Shown here one piece after another: positions 36,814-45,383 of a stretch of DNA of 64,000 bases. Numbering within the stretch: position 1 is the first letter of the stretch; each line of letters begins with the position of its first letter. The stretch lies in NCBI GenBank assembly GCA_023421735.1, contig JAEZSP010000070.1, positions 124,001 to 188,000 on the forward strand, in the 5' to 3' direction. Source of the stretch: Bacillota bacterium. GTDB taxonomy: Bacteria; Bacillota_A; Clostridia; Christensenellales; Aristaeellaceae. The translations under genes and the position numbers were made by a program. The notes under the pieces were generated by a model that made no database searches, was not told where the DNA came from, and saw nothing but the letters and a program-made list of their open reading frames with translations.

Positions 36814-37995
36814 ATGCAGTCAACAGAAACGATATACGACTTCGAAACCCCCGTGCGGCGCAGACCGTCGAACATGAAATATGCCCTCACCGATCCGGCG
36901 GTTCTGCGCGCGGGCAACGAAAGCTTCGACGGCGCGGAGCCGGACTTCAAGACCGCACCCGCCATCGAGCGCGCGGTGATCGCGCTTGCAAAGAACGGAC
37001 TTTATGGTTTCACCATTCTTGACAAGGTCTATCAGGATGCAGTGTGCTGGTGGATGAAAAACAGCCGGAACGTAGAGATCAGCCCGGAATGGATCGTTCC
37101 GACGCTGGGCGTGATCCACGCGGTCGCAACCGCAATCCGTCTTTTCACGCAGGAAGGCGAGGGGATTGTGGTGCTTTCCCCCGTCTATAACCGCTTCAGT
37201 CAGGCGGCGACGCGGCTTTTGCGCACGACGACCACATGCGATCTCAAAATCGAAAAGGGACGGTATGAGATCGATTTTGCCGCGCTCGAGGATGCGCTGC
37301 GCATCGAGACCAACAAGCTGCTCGTGATTTGCAACCCGCAAAACCCCATCGGGCGGATATGGACGATGGACGAGCTGTCGCGCATCGCGGCGCTCGCCGA
37401 AAAATACGGCGTAGCGATCTTCTCGGACGAAATCTTTGCAGACAACACATACGGCGGGCGCACATGCCCCTGTTTTCTCGATGTGCCGGGCGCAAAGGCG
37501 ATCGTCGCGACATCCCTCGGAAAATCGTTCCACTTTACGGGCGTGAACCACGCAAACATACTCATCGCCGACGACGCGCTGCGCGCGCGTTTCATCGACC
37601 GCCGCACGCGCGACCATTTCGGCTCCATCGATCCCCTTGTGTACGAATCGGTCGTTGCGGCCTACACCCCCGAGGGGCTCGATTGGCTGCGCGCCGCAAA
37701 CGCCTATACGCAGGAAAACATCGCCCTCCTGAAGGCCTTTTTTGCGCGCCGCCTCCCGGACGTGCCGGTGTACGGCGGCGAGGGCGCATACCTTCTGTGG
37801 ATGGACTGGAGAAGGATGTTTGCGTCGGAGACTGCGCTCCTGGACTTTCTCTTTCACAAAGCGTATTTCCATCTCGACGCAGGCAGCCATTACGGCGCGG
37901 AACGATTTACGCGCATGTGCGTCGCCTCGCCCCGCTGGAGCATTGAAAAGGCGCTCAACACGCTCGAACGGGCACTCGATGAGGAGGACTTATGA
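36814..37995 (+). CDS. PLP-dependent aminotransferase / C-S lyase (MalY/PatB family)
   Basis: A 393-residue fold-type I PLP enzyme. An early segment (RRRPSNMKYAL) resembles MalY/PatB, the cofactor-binding CNPQNPIGR is near residue 172, and the PLP-lysine is in SLGKSFHFTG near residue 236. MalY/PatB enzymes cleave cystathionine, cysteine and S-conjugates to pyruvate, ammonia and a thiol; aminotransferase activity is also possible. AAGGAG is 9 nt before ATG 36814, which follows the previous stop by one base. Fits breakdown of sulfur amino acids from peptides. Confidence 0.84.
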   Translation: MQSTETIYDFETPVRRRPSNMKYALTDPAVLRAGNESFDGAEPDFKTAPAIERAVIALAKNGLYGFTILDKVYQDAVCWWMKNSRNVEISPEWIVPTLGVIHAVATAIRLFTQEGEGIVVLSPVYNRFSQAATRLLRTTTTCDLKIEKGRYEIDFAALEDALRIETNKLLVICNPQNPIGRIWTMDELSRIAALAEKYGVAIFSDEIFADNTYGGRTCPCFLDVPGAKAIVATSLGKSFHFTGVNHANILIADDALRARFIDRRTRDHFGSIDPLVYESVVAAYTPEGLDWLRAANAYTQENIALLKAFFARRLPDVPVYGGEGAYLLWMDWRRMFASETALLDFLFHKAYFHLDAGSHYGAERFTRMCVASPRWSIEKALNTLERALDEEDL

Positions 37996-38552
37996 GACTG
38001 GTCGTGATCTTCGGACCCCTTGCGGTCGGCAAAATGACCGTCGGTCAGGAGCTTTCGAAGCTGACGGGACTTCGGCTTTTTCACAACCACATGACGATCG
38101 ATCTGGTCGCCAATTTCTTCAGCTACGGCACAGACGAAGGCCGCAGGCTCGTGCGCCTGTTCCGACGCGAAATCTTCGAGGCGGTCGCAAAAAGCGACCT
38201 CCCCGGGATGATCTTTACCTATGTCTGGGCGTTTGATCAGCCGGAGGACAGGATTTATCTCGAAAAAATGTGCGCGCCGTTCATAGAACGCGGCGCGGAG
38301 ATCGACTATGTGGAACTCGAAGCGGACTACGGCGTGCGTCTCGCGCGCAATACCACCGAAAACCGGCTTGCCAACAAACCCACCAAGCGCGACATCGCAT
38401 GGTCGGAGAACAATTTCAAGCGCACGGAAGCGAAGTATCGCCTGAACTCACTGCCCGGCGAGGTGGATTTCCCGCATTTTATTCGCATCAACAATACGGA
38501 TTTATCGCCGCAAGAGGCCGCGCGGCAGATTCAAGAGGCCTTTTCGCTTTAA
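37992..38552 (+). CDS. P-loop NTPase/kinase-like protein
   Basis: A 186-residue protein with a Walker A at residues 8-16 (GPLAVGKMT) and the size of small-molecule kinases such as shikimate, gluconate or chloramphenicol kinases. No lid or acceptor motif that I recognise fixes the substrate. ATGA overlap with the MalY-type gene and the terminator just after it place it as the last gene of the peptide island. It may phosphorylate a product of the pathway or protect against a toxic one. Confidence 0.7.
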   Translation: MRLVVIFGPLAVGKMTVGQELSKLTGLRLFHNHMTIDLVANFFSYGTDEGRRLVRLFRREIFEAVAKSDLPGMIFTYVWAFDQPEDRIYLEKMCAPFIERGAEIDYVELEADYGVRLARNTTENRLANKPTKRDIAWSENNFKRTEAKYRLNSLPGEVDFPHFIRINNTDLSPQEAARQIQEAFSL

Positions 38553-38553
38553 G

Positions 38554-38593
38554 GCAGCCCCGCACAACGGCAGCACGCGGACGGCTGCTTTTT
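38554..38593 (+). terminator. Intrinsic terminator of the peptide island
   Basis: GCAGCC (38554-38559) with GGCTGC (38583-38588), reinforced by CCGC/GCGG inside, followed by TTTTT. The remaining 114 bp to the next gene contain nothing recognisable. Confidence 0.8.
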
Positions 38594-38707
38594 CGCCAAC
38601 TGCTCCTTGCAAAAATCGCGATTGTCATTCCGTCAACCTTCGATTTCTGCATGCCCCTGACAAAAATCCGCACGTCATCGCTCCACTTCATTTTGTGTGG
38701 TGCCACC

Positions 38708-39376
38708 TTAACGCAATTTCATTCCGTAGATTTTAAACCATCGGGTCATCTGGCCGTTTACATCTGCAAAGCGGGTTTTGACCCGTGTGCCGTCCCTCGT
38801 AACATAGGAAAGCATCGTGTAGTTTGCGTTCGCGGGTCGCGGCATAATGATTCTGTGAAAGGAACTCGTAATGGGCTGCATATGATCGATGAGCGGCGCA
38901 TAAAACACGCAGGCAACGCCCGGTCGGATGGCGATATACCAATTCCGATCCACATAAAGCCATGTCCCGTCCGCAGACTTTGCCATGCGCGCATCCGCGA
39001 GCGCGCGCTCGATGTCAATCCCGTGCCGCGCGAAAAGCGCATAGGGAGGTTGGGGTGTAATATGCCATATAAAATACATCAAACAGCCCAAAGGAACCGT
39101 CACAATTGCGGTCGCGACCAAAAACTGCCACCCACCCATCTCCCCCGACAGCCATTCAAAGATAAAAAGGCCCACCAGCACGAGATGGATTGCCAACACT
39201 TCCAGAATCGAATACCCGCATGAAATCCAGAAAAAACGCCTGCGCCGAATGTGCGCGGTTCTCGTGGGCGGCCTCCATTTGCACATGCGCCAAATCTGGC
39301 GGCGGAACGCACGCGATAGGATGAAAATGAAAAGAAAGACCAACACCAGTTGATAAAAGGCTTGCGTGTATGTCAT
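38708..39376 (-). CDS. Membrane protein of unknown function
   Basis: A 222-residue protein with three hydrophobic segments in the first 110 residues (near 8-23, 50-74 and 84-106), separated by basic loops, followed by a soluble domain of about 110 residues (WLYVDRNWYIAIRPG region). The family is not recognised. It is transcribed alone on the minus strand. The ribosome binding site before the ATG at 39376 is poor (GGGGAATTAAA), but no better start exists. Confidence 0.6.
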   Translation of the reverse strand: MTYTQAFYQLVLVFLFIFILSRAFRRQIWRMCKWRPPTRTAHIRRRRFFWISCGYSILEVLAIHLVLVGLFIFEWLSGEMGGWQFLVATAIVTVPLGCLMYFIWHITPQPPYALFARHGIDIERALADARMAKSADGTWLYVDRNWYIAIRPGVACVFYAPLIDHMQPITSSFHRIIMPRPANANYTMLSYVTRDGTRVKTRFADVNGQMTRWFKIYGMKLR

Positions 39377-39465
39377 TTTAATTCCCCTTGTTGCAGAAAT
39401 GAACGAATCTTCCGCGTGTTTGCAGAAATATTATATCACATTTTGACAAATGCAAGGAGACGCAC

Positions 39466-40386
39466 ATGCAAAATCCCGCATCTTTTGCAGAGACGGCGAT
39501 GCTCGTACAACAGGCGATCGCACAAGGCGAAACGCAGTCCATTGAGTACCTCTTCAACCGCGATCTTGTCACGCCGCAGGATGGGGAGGCTCTCCTTGAC
39601 GCCATCCCCGCTTTTGGGGTTGACGAAAACTGGCAAAAGTTATGGTGCGCTTCCACCTACGCGTTCCTTGGACGCCGGGACGGCGTCACACGCGCCCTCA
39701 CGGACGCACATGGCCCGCTTGCGGAGAAATTCCGCGCCCTTTTCGGGCTCGCGCCCTGGTATGCGCATTGGAAAACGCACACATCAACGCAGATGACGTG
39801 GCGCTACCCGCAAGACAATCTGCCCGCGTCTGTCGCGGCACAGAAAGCCGCCTTCCATGCACTTTCAGACTTTTTTGGGAAACCGCTTGACCACGATATA
39901 TTGGTCTTTCTCTGGCCCGCGCGAGACGAAGCACGCAAGAAACTCGGACGCGGGCTTGGCTTCGCAATTCCGCAATATTCCCTCATACACGCCGCGCCGG
40001 ATCAGTCGCCGGGGCACGAACTGGCGCATTTATTCGCCCACGCCGTCCCCGGCACGCGGGAAAAATCAGCATTCGTTTCAGAGGGCGTGGCGGTCATGCT
40101 CGATCAAACGGGTAAAAATCGCGTCGCAGAAGCAAAGAATGCGATGGCACGCCACGGCATCTCAGCCATTGACGTCGCCGCCCTCTGGCAGTCCTTTTCA
40201 TCTCTTCCCCATTCGGTTTCCTATCCCATCGCGGGGCTCTTTTGCGCCCGCCTGCTCGCTGCGCATGGAAAAAGCGGTATTTTCGAACTCCTCCGGCACC
40301 CGTCATATGCCGAAGCACGCGCGCATTTTGGCGGGAATTTGGTCGATTTGGTCGCCCGCGATGTCGAAAAGATGTTTCAATGGTAA
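39466..40386 (+). CDS. Putative zinc metallopeptidase (gluzincin, peptidase MA-like)
   Basis: A 306-residue protein containing HELAH at residues 184-188, the HExxH zinc motif, followed 18 residues later by a likely third ligand Glu206 in SEGVAV. This spacing and context (HELAH...SEG) resemble the peptidase MA-like gluzincins. The N-terminal 150 residues show no motif I recognise. There is no signal peptide or membrane helix, so it should be cytosolic. AAGGAG is 8 nt before the ATG. Single gene; target unknown. Confidence 0.65.
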   Translation: MQNPASFAETAMLVQQAIAQGETQSIEYLFNRDLVTPQDGEALLDAIPAFGVDENWQKLWCASTYAFLGRRDGVTRALTDAHGPLAEKFRALFGLAPWYAHWKTHTSTQMTWRYPQDNLPASVAAQKAAFHALSDFFGKPLDHDILVFLWPARDEARKKLGRGLGFAIPQYSLIHAAPDQSPGHELAHLFAHAVPGTREKSAFVSEGVAVMLDQTGKNRVAEAKNAMARHGISAIDVAALWQSFSSLPHSVSYPIAGLFCARLLAAHGKSGIFELLRHPSYAEARAHFGGNLVDLVARDVEKMFQW

Positions 40387-40465
40387 ACTTTTCCATGATT
40401 TCATACGTCATAGGAATAACCATTCGTTCATGCCGCCCGGCAGAACAAACGAAAGGAAAGTTGAT

Positions 40466-41124
40466 ATGCTGACGAGGACGAATTTGCGTACCTTCTGCGC
40501 GGTGTTCGCGCTGATTCTTCTGATCTCAGGCTTCTCCGCGTGCGCAGAGGAAGTTGTCGACTACATTGATTCCTACACGGACAATGAGACGGGTCTCATT
40601 TTCTATGAATCGGAATCCGGATATTGGGGATTCATGACTGCGGAGGGCGAAAAGCTCCTCGACCCGGTCCTCATATACCCGGGGTGGGAATGCTTTGAGG
40701 AAGGCCTTCTGGCTGCAATAAAAATCGATGAAAAGTACGGTTATTTAGATCGTGACGGCGAAATCGCAATCGACGCGGTTTACGATCGGGCGCGTGATTT
40801 CGAATACGGCCTTGCCCTCGCCATATTGGGTGATGAACAATGATCGTCCTCGTCGAATACCGCAATCTCACGAATGCCATCGGTTATTCCTTCCGGTTTT
40901 ACGTGACAGACCTCATGGGATCCGATGTGACACTGCTCAGCGTCGACGGCGTTTCACCCACGGTTGAGAACATCCGCTCCGGCGCGTATCCCCTCAACAC
41001 GCAGTTCTACGCCGTCACGCGCAAGGACGAGACAAATCTGAATGTACCGATTTTTGTCGATTGGGTCGCGTCCGATCAGGGGATGGCGCTCATCGAAAAG
41101 GCGGGATACGTCGCAGAAAAGTAA
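40466..41124 (+). pseudogene. Broken copy of the WG-repeat/solute-binding fusion gene
   Basis: The first 125 codons encode a signal peptide with a possible lipobox (SGFSAC) and WG-type repeats (GYWGFMTAEGEKLLDP; YGYLDRDGEIAIDAVYD), then stop at 40841-40843. At the same point (40840), in another frame, a 94-codon piece begins that is about 89 percent identical to the C-terminus of the intact gene at 41215-42600. Roughly 730 bp of the middle, including most of the solute-binding domain, is missing, and the two remnants are out of frame. AAAGGAAAG precedes the ATG, so a secreted 125-residue fragment may still be made. Confidence 0.75.
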
Positions 41125-41160
41125 TGCGCATTAAAACGGCGCGCGCAGGATTTTCCCTCG
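41125..41160 (+). other. Decayed copy of the terminator found after the intact paralogue
   Basis: After the stop of the broken copy, the sequence repeats the 3' flank of the intact gene (GCGCAT...AAAA...GCGCGC...GGATTTTCCCTC), but the right arm of the hairpin is degraded. The duplication therefore reaches beyond the coding region. Confidence 0.6.
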
Positions 41161-41214
41161 CATGCCTTTGTATGCCTCACTCGTTCCACATTTGAACAGC
41201 AGGAGATGAAATCG

Positions 41215-42600
41215 ATGAAAAATATACTTACATTCGCAATGGTGCTTGTTTTTCTTGTCTTCCTCGCACAGGCTGAAACACCGCCGACTTTGGACGGCTG
41301 TTACCGGGATGACAAAACGGGTCTGTACTTTTACTGGACGAAGGACGATCGCTGCGGCCTGATGAAGAAAAACGGCTTGCGTCTTCTGGAGCCCATCCTC
41401 GCAAAGCATACTCGTGTCGTCGACCCATATGTATTCGAGGAGGGGTACGCCGGTGTTCAGGGCGAAAACGGACTTTGGGGATTCATCGATACACGCGGCA
41501 ATATTGTGATCCCGTTTACATACGACAGGGTAAGCGAATTTGAGTACGGCCTCGCCAATGTATGGTCCGGCGATGAGCAATACGTGATTGACACAACCGG
41601 CGCGCGCCTCTTGACGTTGCCGCTCTCTTTTGACGTCGAAATTGTCTCGGAAAATGAGGTACATGCAGAAGATGATATAGTAGAATATTATGAACGCACG
41701 CCTGACGGATTCACCCTCGCTCAGGAGATCACCTCCTCATTTGACATCACGGAATACTACCCCAACGAGGGCGCAAAGGTGGCAACGCTCGACGAGGCGG
41801 TTCAATCGCCGCATTGGGCCTATGACGGTGCCCCGCTCCCGCGCATCGACGGCGCAACGGCGCTCTTTCCCGTGTATTCTGCGATCGTGCAGGCAATCTA
41901 TCCCGCCACAACGCGCTACGGAGATGGGATCACCTGTTCGCGCACCGACGGTGCCTACGAAAACCTGATTTCCGGCGACGCGGACGTGATCTTTGTCGCA
42001 GGGCCGTCCGACGCGCAGCTGGAAATGGCCGCAGAGGAAGGCGTGGAATTCGAAATGACGCCCATCGGACGGGAGGCGTTTGTGTTTATCGTCAACCGCG
42101 AAAATCCACTGACCGAAATCACGCTCGATGAAATTCGGGACATTTATTCTGGCAGAACCACGAATTGGGAAGCACTCGGCGTCGAAAACCTCGGCAGCAT
42201 CGTTGCCTTTCAACGACCGAAAAACAGCGGCAGTCAAACGGCGCTTGAAAAGCTCATGCAGGGCGACACCCTCATGGAGGCGCCCACGGAAGATGTGGGC
42301 GAAGACATGTTCGACATGATCGTCCTCGTCGAATACCGCAATCTCACGAATGCCATCGGCTATTCCTTCCGCTTTTACGTGACAGACCTGATGAATTCGA
42401 GCGTGACATTGCTCAGCGTCGACGGCGTTTCACCCACGGTCGAGAACATCCGCTCCGGCGCGTATCCCCTTAATACGCAGCTCTACGCCGTCACGCGCAA
42501 GGGCGAGACAAATCCGAATGTACAGGTCCTTCTCGATTGGGTCACGTCCGATCAGGGGATGGCACTCATCGAAAAGGCGGGATACGTCGCAGAAAAGTAA
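41215..42600 (+). CDS. WG-repeat protein fused to a PstS-like solute-binding domain
   Basis: A 461-residue exported protein. Residues 1-20 are a signal peptide ending LAQA. Residues about 25-130 contain WG-type repeats (GLWGFIDTRGNIVIPFTYDRV). From about 205 to the end a periplasmic-binding-protein fold of the phosphate-binding type follows (DGATALFPVYSAIVQ; ISGDADVIFVAGPS; LTEITLDEIRDIYSGRTTNW). The start ATG 41215 is 9 nt from AGGAG; ATG 41206 touches that site. The fusion suggests a surface sensor or scavenger of an oxyanion or small ligand; no permease genes adjoin it. Confidence 0.8.
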   Translation: MKNILTFAMVLVFLVFLAQAETPPTLDGCYRDDKTGLYFYWTKDDRCGLMKKNGLRLLEPILAKHTRVVDPYVFEEGYAGVQGENGLWGFIDTRGNIVIPFTYDRVSEFEYGLANVWSGDEQYVIDTTGARLLTLPLSFDVEIVSENEVHAEDDIVEYYERTPDGFTLAQEITSSFDITEYYPNEGAKVATLDEAVQSPHWAYDGAPLPRIDGATALFPVYSAIVQAIYPATTRYGDGITCSRTDGAYENLISGDADVIFVAGPSDAQLEMAAEEGVEFEMTPIGREAFVFIVNRENPLTEITLDEIRDIYSGRTTNWEALGVENLGSIVAFQRPKNSGSQTALEKLMQGDTLMEAPTEDVGEDMFDMIVLVEYRNLTNAIGYSFRFYVTDLMNSSVTLLSVDGVSPTVENIRSGAYPLNTQLYAVTRKGETNPNVQVLLDWVTSDQGMALIEKAGYVAEK

Positions 42601-42608
42601 CGCGCATC

Positions 42609-42654
42609 AAAAAAGCGCGCAGAGGATTTTCCCTCCGCGCGCCGTTCTTTTTTT
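42609..42654. terminator. Bidirectional terminator between the WG/PBP gene and the FGGY kinase gene
   Basis: GCGCGC-A-GAGG (42615-42625) pairs with CCTC-C-GCGCGC (42632-42642). Seven T follow on the plus strand and six T on the minus strand, fitting the convergent neighbours. Confidence 0.85.
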
Positions 42655-44248
42655 ACCGAAGCGCTTCGATTGCCGCGCGTTCGATGCCACAGCCCTTTTC
42701 AAAGCGCGCGTGGAATGCCTTGAACCCTTCGACGTCCGCAGGATCCGGCTCCATACGCGTGCCCGCGCTGCCCGCGAACACGCGGGATTCGAGGAAGTCG
42801 CCCAGTGCCTCGCCGGGATTCTTTTCCATCAGATACGCTGCGAGCACCGCAATGCCCCATGCGCCGCCCTCGCCCGCCGTCTCCATGACGGACACCGGGG
42901 TTTCGAGCGCCGCCGCGAGCATCCGCTGGCCCACTTCCTTTGTCTTGAAAAAGCCGCCGTGCCCGAAAATCTTGTCGATGGAAACGCGCTCGCCCGCGAG
43001 TATGTTCATGCCGCTTTTCAGGGTGCCGAGCGCGGCAAACACCAATGCGCGCGCGAAATTTGCCAGGTCGAACTTGCTTTCCGGCATGCGGGCAAACAAC
43101 GGGCGACCCTCTTCGAAGCCCAGGATGTGCTCGCCCGAGAAAAAGTTGTAGGAGAGAAGTCCGCCGCAGTCCGGGTCCCCCGCGAGCGCCGCATTGTAAA
43201 GCGCATCGTAGAGTTGGGACTTTTTCGCCGTCATGCCCATGGCCGAGACAAATTCGCCGAACACGCGCACCCACGCATCGATGTCGGACGTACAGTTGTT
43301 GCAATGCACCATTGCGACCGGCGCGCCGGACGGCGTCGTCACGATATCGATCTCGGGGTAAACTTTCGAAAGCGCCTTTTCGAGCACGATCATGCCAAAG
43401 ATCGAAGTGCCTGCCGAGACATTTCCAGTGCGCGGGGAAACCGCGTTCGTCGCCACCATGCCCGTACCTGCGTCGCCTTCCGGGGGGCAAAGCGGGAAAC
43501 CCGGCTCCAAATCGCCCGTCGGATCGAGGCGCAGCGCGCCCGCCTTTGTCATAACGCCCGCCTGTTCGCCGGCGGACAGCACGCGCGGAAGGATGTCCTT
43601 CAGCCTCCAGGAATAGCCCATTTCCGCTGAAAGCGCATCGAATGTTTTCAGCATCGCCGCGTCGTAGTCCCCGTCCGCACCGATGGGGAACATGCCGGAT
43701 GCTTCGCCGACGCCCATGACTTTCTCGCCCGTCAATTGATCATGTACGTAGCCCGCAAGCGTCGTCAATTGTGCGATGTCCCCCACATGCGCCTCATTTT
43801 TTAGCATCGCCTGATAAAGATGCGCGACGCTCCACCGCTGCGGGATATTGAAACCAAACGCCCGCGTGAGTTTTTCCGCCGCCTCGCCGGTCATCGTGTT
43901 GCGCCATGTGCGAAATGCCGCGAGCTGGTTTCCGTCCTTGTCGAAGGGCAAATACCCGTGCATCATGGCGGAGACGCCCATGGCAGCAAAGCGCGTGAGC
44001 CGCGCGCCCGTCTTTTCGTGCACATCCGCCTTGAGCTTTTGATAGCAGTCGCGCAGGCCCGTCCACACGTCGTCCATCGAATACGTCCACACGCCGTCGA
44101 TCAGTTGATTTTCCCAGTCATGACCGCCCGACGCGATGGGCGCGCAGTCCGGTCCCACCAGAACCGCCTTGATGCGCGTCGATCCCAGTTCGATCCCGAG
44201 ATATGCCTTTCCGTCCTCAATCAGCCGCTTTGTTTCGTCCATTCCCAT
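42653..44248 (-). CDS. FGGY-family carbohydrate kinase (xylulokinase-like)
   Basis: A 531-residue sugar kinase. The N-terminal phosphate loop is [14 protein letters not shown] near residue 18, and a second ATPase-type segment ([13 protein letters not shown]) lies near residue 270. This longer FGGY subtype (about 530 residues, versus 484 for E. coli xylulokinase) is common in Clostridia, and the exact sugar is uncertain: xylulose, ribulose and similar sugars are possible. AGGAGGGG is 5 nt before ATG 44248. Single gene with its own promoter and terminator. Confidence 0.85.
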   Translation of the reverse strand: MGMDETKRLIEDGKAYLGIELGSTRIKAVLVGPDCAPIASGGHDWENQLIDGVWTYSMDDVWTGLRDCYQKLKADVHEKTGARLTRFAAMGVSAMMHGYLPFDKDGNQLAAFRTWRNTMTGEAAEKLTRAFGFNIPQRWSVAHLYQAMLKNEAHVGDIAQLTTLAGYVHDQLTGEKVMGVGEASGMFPIGADGDYDAAMLKTFDALSAEMGYSWRLKDILPRVLSAGEQAGVMTKAGALRLDPTGDLEPGFPLCPPEGDAGTGMVATNAVSPRTGNVSAGTSIFGMIVLEKALSKVYPEIDIVTTPSGAPVAMVHCNNCTSDIDAWVRVFGEFVSAMGMTAKKSQLYDALYNAALAGDPDCGGLLSYNFFSGEHILGFEEGRPLFARMPESKFDLANFARALVFAALGTLKSGMNILAGERVSIDKIFGHGGFFKTKEVGQRMLAAALETPVSVMETAGEGGAWGIAVLAAYLMEKNPGEALGDFLESRVFAGSAGTRMEPDPADVEGFKAFHARFEKGCGIERAAIEALR

Positions 44249-44281
44249 GTGATCCCCTCCTGCGTGGCATTTGCTGTCATC

Positions 44282-44310
44282 AGTATACCGCAACAAGAAA
44301 AAGTTGGCAA
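44282..44310 (-). promoter_or_regulatory. Promoter of the FGGY kinase gene
   Basis: On the minus strand TTGCCA (44310-44305), 17-bp spacer, TATACT (44287-44282). Confidence 0.72.
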
Positions 44311-44378
44311 GGCGCGCTTTCATAGCATTCCCAAATCCGGGCATATGCTAATGGAGAAACAAGCGTAGGAGGTGCCGC

Positions 44379-45320
44379 ATGGTCGTCGTTGTGCTGCTCT
44401 TTTTCATCGGTCTCGCCTGTCTGGTCAAGGGTGGCGACCTGTTCGTCGATCAGGCGGTATTTTTCGCCCGCAAACTCCGCGTTTCGGAAATCATGATCGG
44501 CGCAACCATCGTCTCCATCGGAACGACGCTCCCTGAGGTGACGGTCTCCGCGCTCGCATCCGCAAACGGCATCCCGGACATCGCCTGCGGCAACGCCATC
44601 GGTTCCGTGATCTGCAACACCGGGCTGATCGCGGGCATTTTACTCATGCTCAGACCCACGCACCCCGCGCGCGGGGAACTCGCAACCGGTTCGGTCTTCT
44701 TCTTCACGGCGGCAACGGCATTTGCCGTCATCACCGCGCGCTTTGGGATTCTCTCGCGCTGGGCGGGCGCTCTTCTGCTCGCCCTCTTTCTCACCGATAT
44801 GCTCTTCGCATCCCGCCGGGCGCTGCGCCTGTCGCAGGCGCAGGCGGATTCGGATGTGAGCAGCAAGGAGGGATCTTCACTCCGGCACGCCCTGCTCATG
44901 GCGCTCGCCGCGTTTTTGATCTTTCTCGGTTCCCGGCTTTTGATCGCAAACGGCATGGAGATCGCACGGGCGCTGCACGTTCCGGAGCGAATCATTGCCC
45001 TGACATTCATCGCGCTGGGCACGTCGCTTCCCGAGCTCGCAACTGCGGTCGTCGCCATCGTGCGCGGACATGGGGCCCTCTCCCTCGGGAATATCATCGG
45101 CGCGAACTTCTTTAACATTGCCTTGGTGCTCGGGCTCTCCGCCACCATTGCACCCATTCCCGCACCGGTCGCATCGCTTGCGGGAGACGTGCGCGCGCTG
45201 TTCATTCCCATGCTGCTATTGACGCTTCCGACCTTCATCCGCGGAAAGACCATGCGGCTACAAGGCGTGCTGCTCGTGGGACTCTACGGATTTTACTGCT
45301 GGAAGCTGTTTCAGGGTTAA
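44379..45320 (+). CDS. Calcium/sodium antiporter (CaCA family, YrbG-like)
   Basis: A 313-residue membrane protein built of two homologous halves. Each holds an ion-binding alpha-repeat: GATIVSIGTTLPEVTVSALA near residue 46 and TFIALGTSLPELATAVVAI near residue 210. About ten hydrophobic segments are visible, with a charged loop between the halves. It exchanges Na+ for Ca2+ (or another cation) across the membrane. AGGAGGT is 5 nt before the ATG. Confidence 0.92.
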   Translation: MVVVVLLFFIGLACLVKGGDLFVDQAVFFARKLRVSEIMIGATIVSIGTTLPEVTVSALASANGIPDIACGNAIGSVICNTGLIAGILLMLRPTHPARGELATGSVFFFTAATAFAVITARFGILSRWAGALLLALFLTDMLFASRRALRLSQAQADSDVSSKEGSSLRHALLMALAAFLIFLGSRLLIANGMEIARALHVPERIIALTFIALGTSLPELATAVVAIVRGHGALSLGNIIGANFFNIALVLGLSATIAPIPAPVASLAGDVRALFIPMLLLTLPTFIRGKTMRLQGVLLVGLYGFYCWKLFQG

Positions 45321-45327
45321 AATCCGG

Positions 45328-45356
45328 TTGACACACAGCCGGATCAATGTTACATT
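45328..45356 (+). promoter_or_regulatory. Promoter of the kinase-fusion/acetyltransferase-fusion pair, with overlapping dyad
   Basis: TTGACA (45328-45333, perfect -35), 17-bp spacer, TACATT (45351-45356). An inverted repeat, ATCCGG (45322-45327) and CCGGAT (45339-45344), brackets the -35 box and could be an operator. Confidence 0.72.
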
Positions 45357-45383
45357 TCATTCATCAGATACAAGGAGTGCGCT

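Noticed and set aside
40840..41124. A separate 94-residue gene.
   Set aside because: It lacks a ribosome binding site, starts in the middle of a binding-protein fold and matches the C-terminus of the neighbouring intact gene, so it is a remnant.
42653..44248. Many long plus-strand frames opposite the FGGY kinase gene (and similar antisense frames elsewhere).
   Set aside because: They mirror the codon periodicity of GC-rich coding strands, are rich in Arg, Pro and His, and show no motif or start signal.
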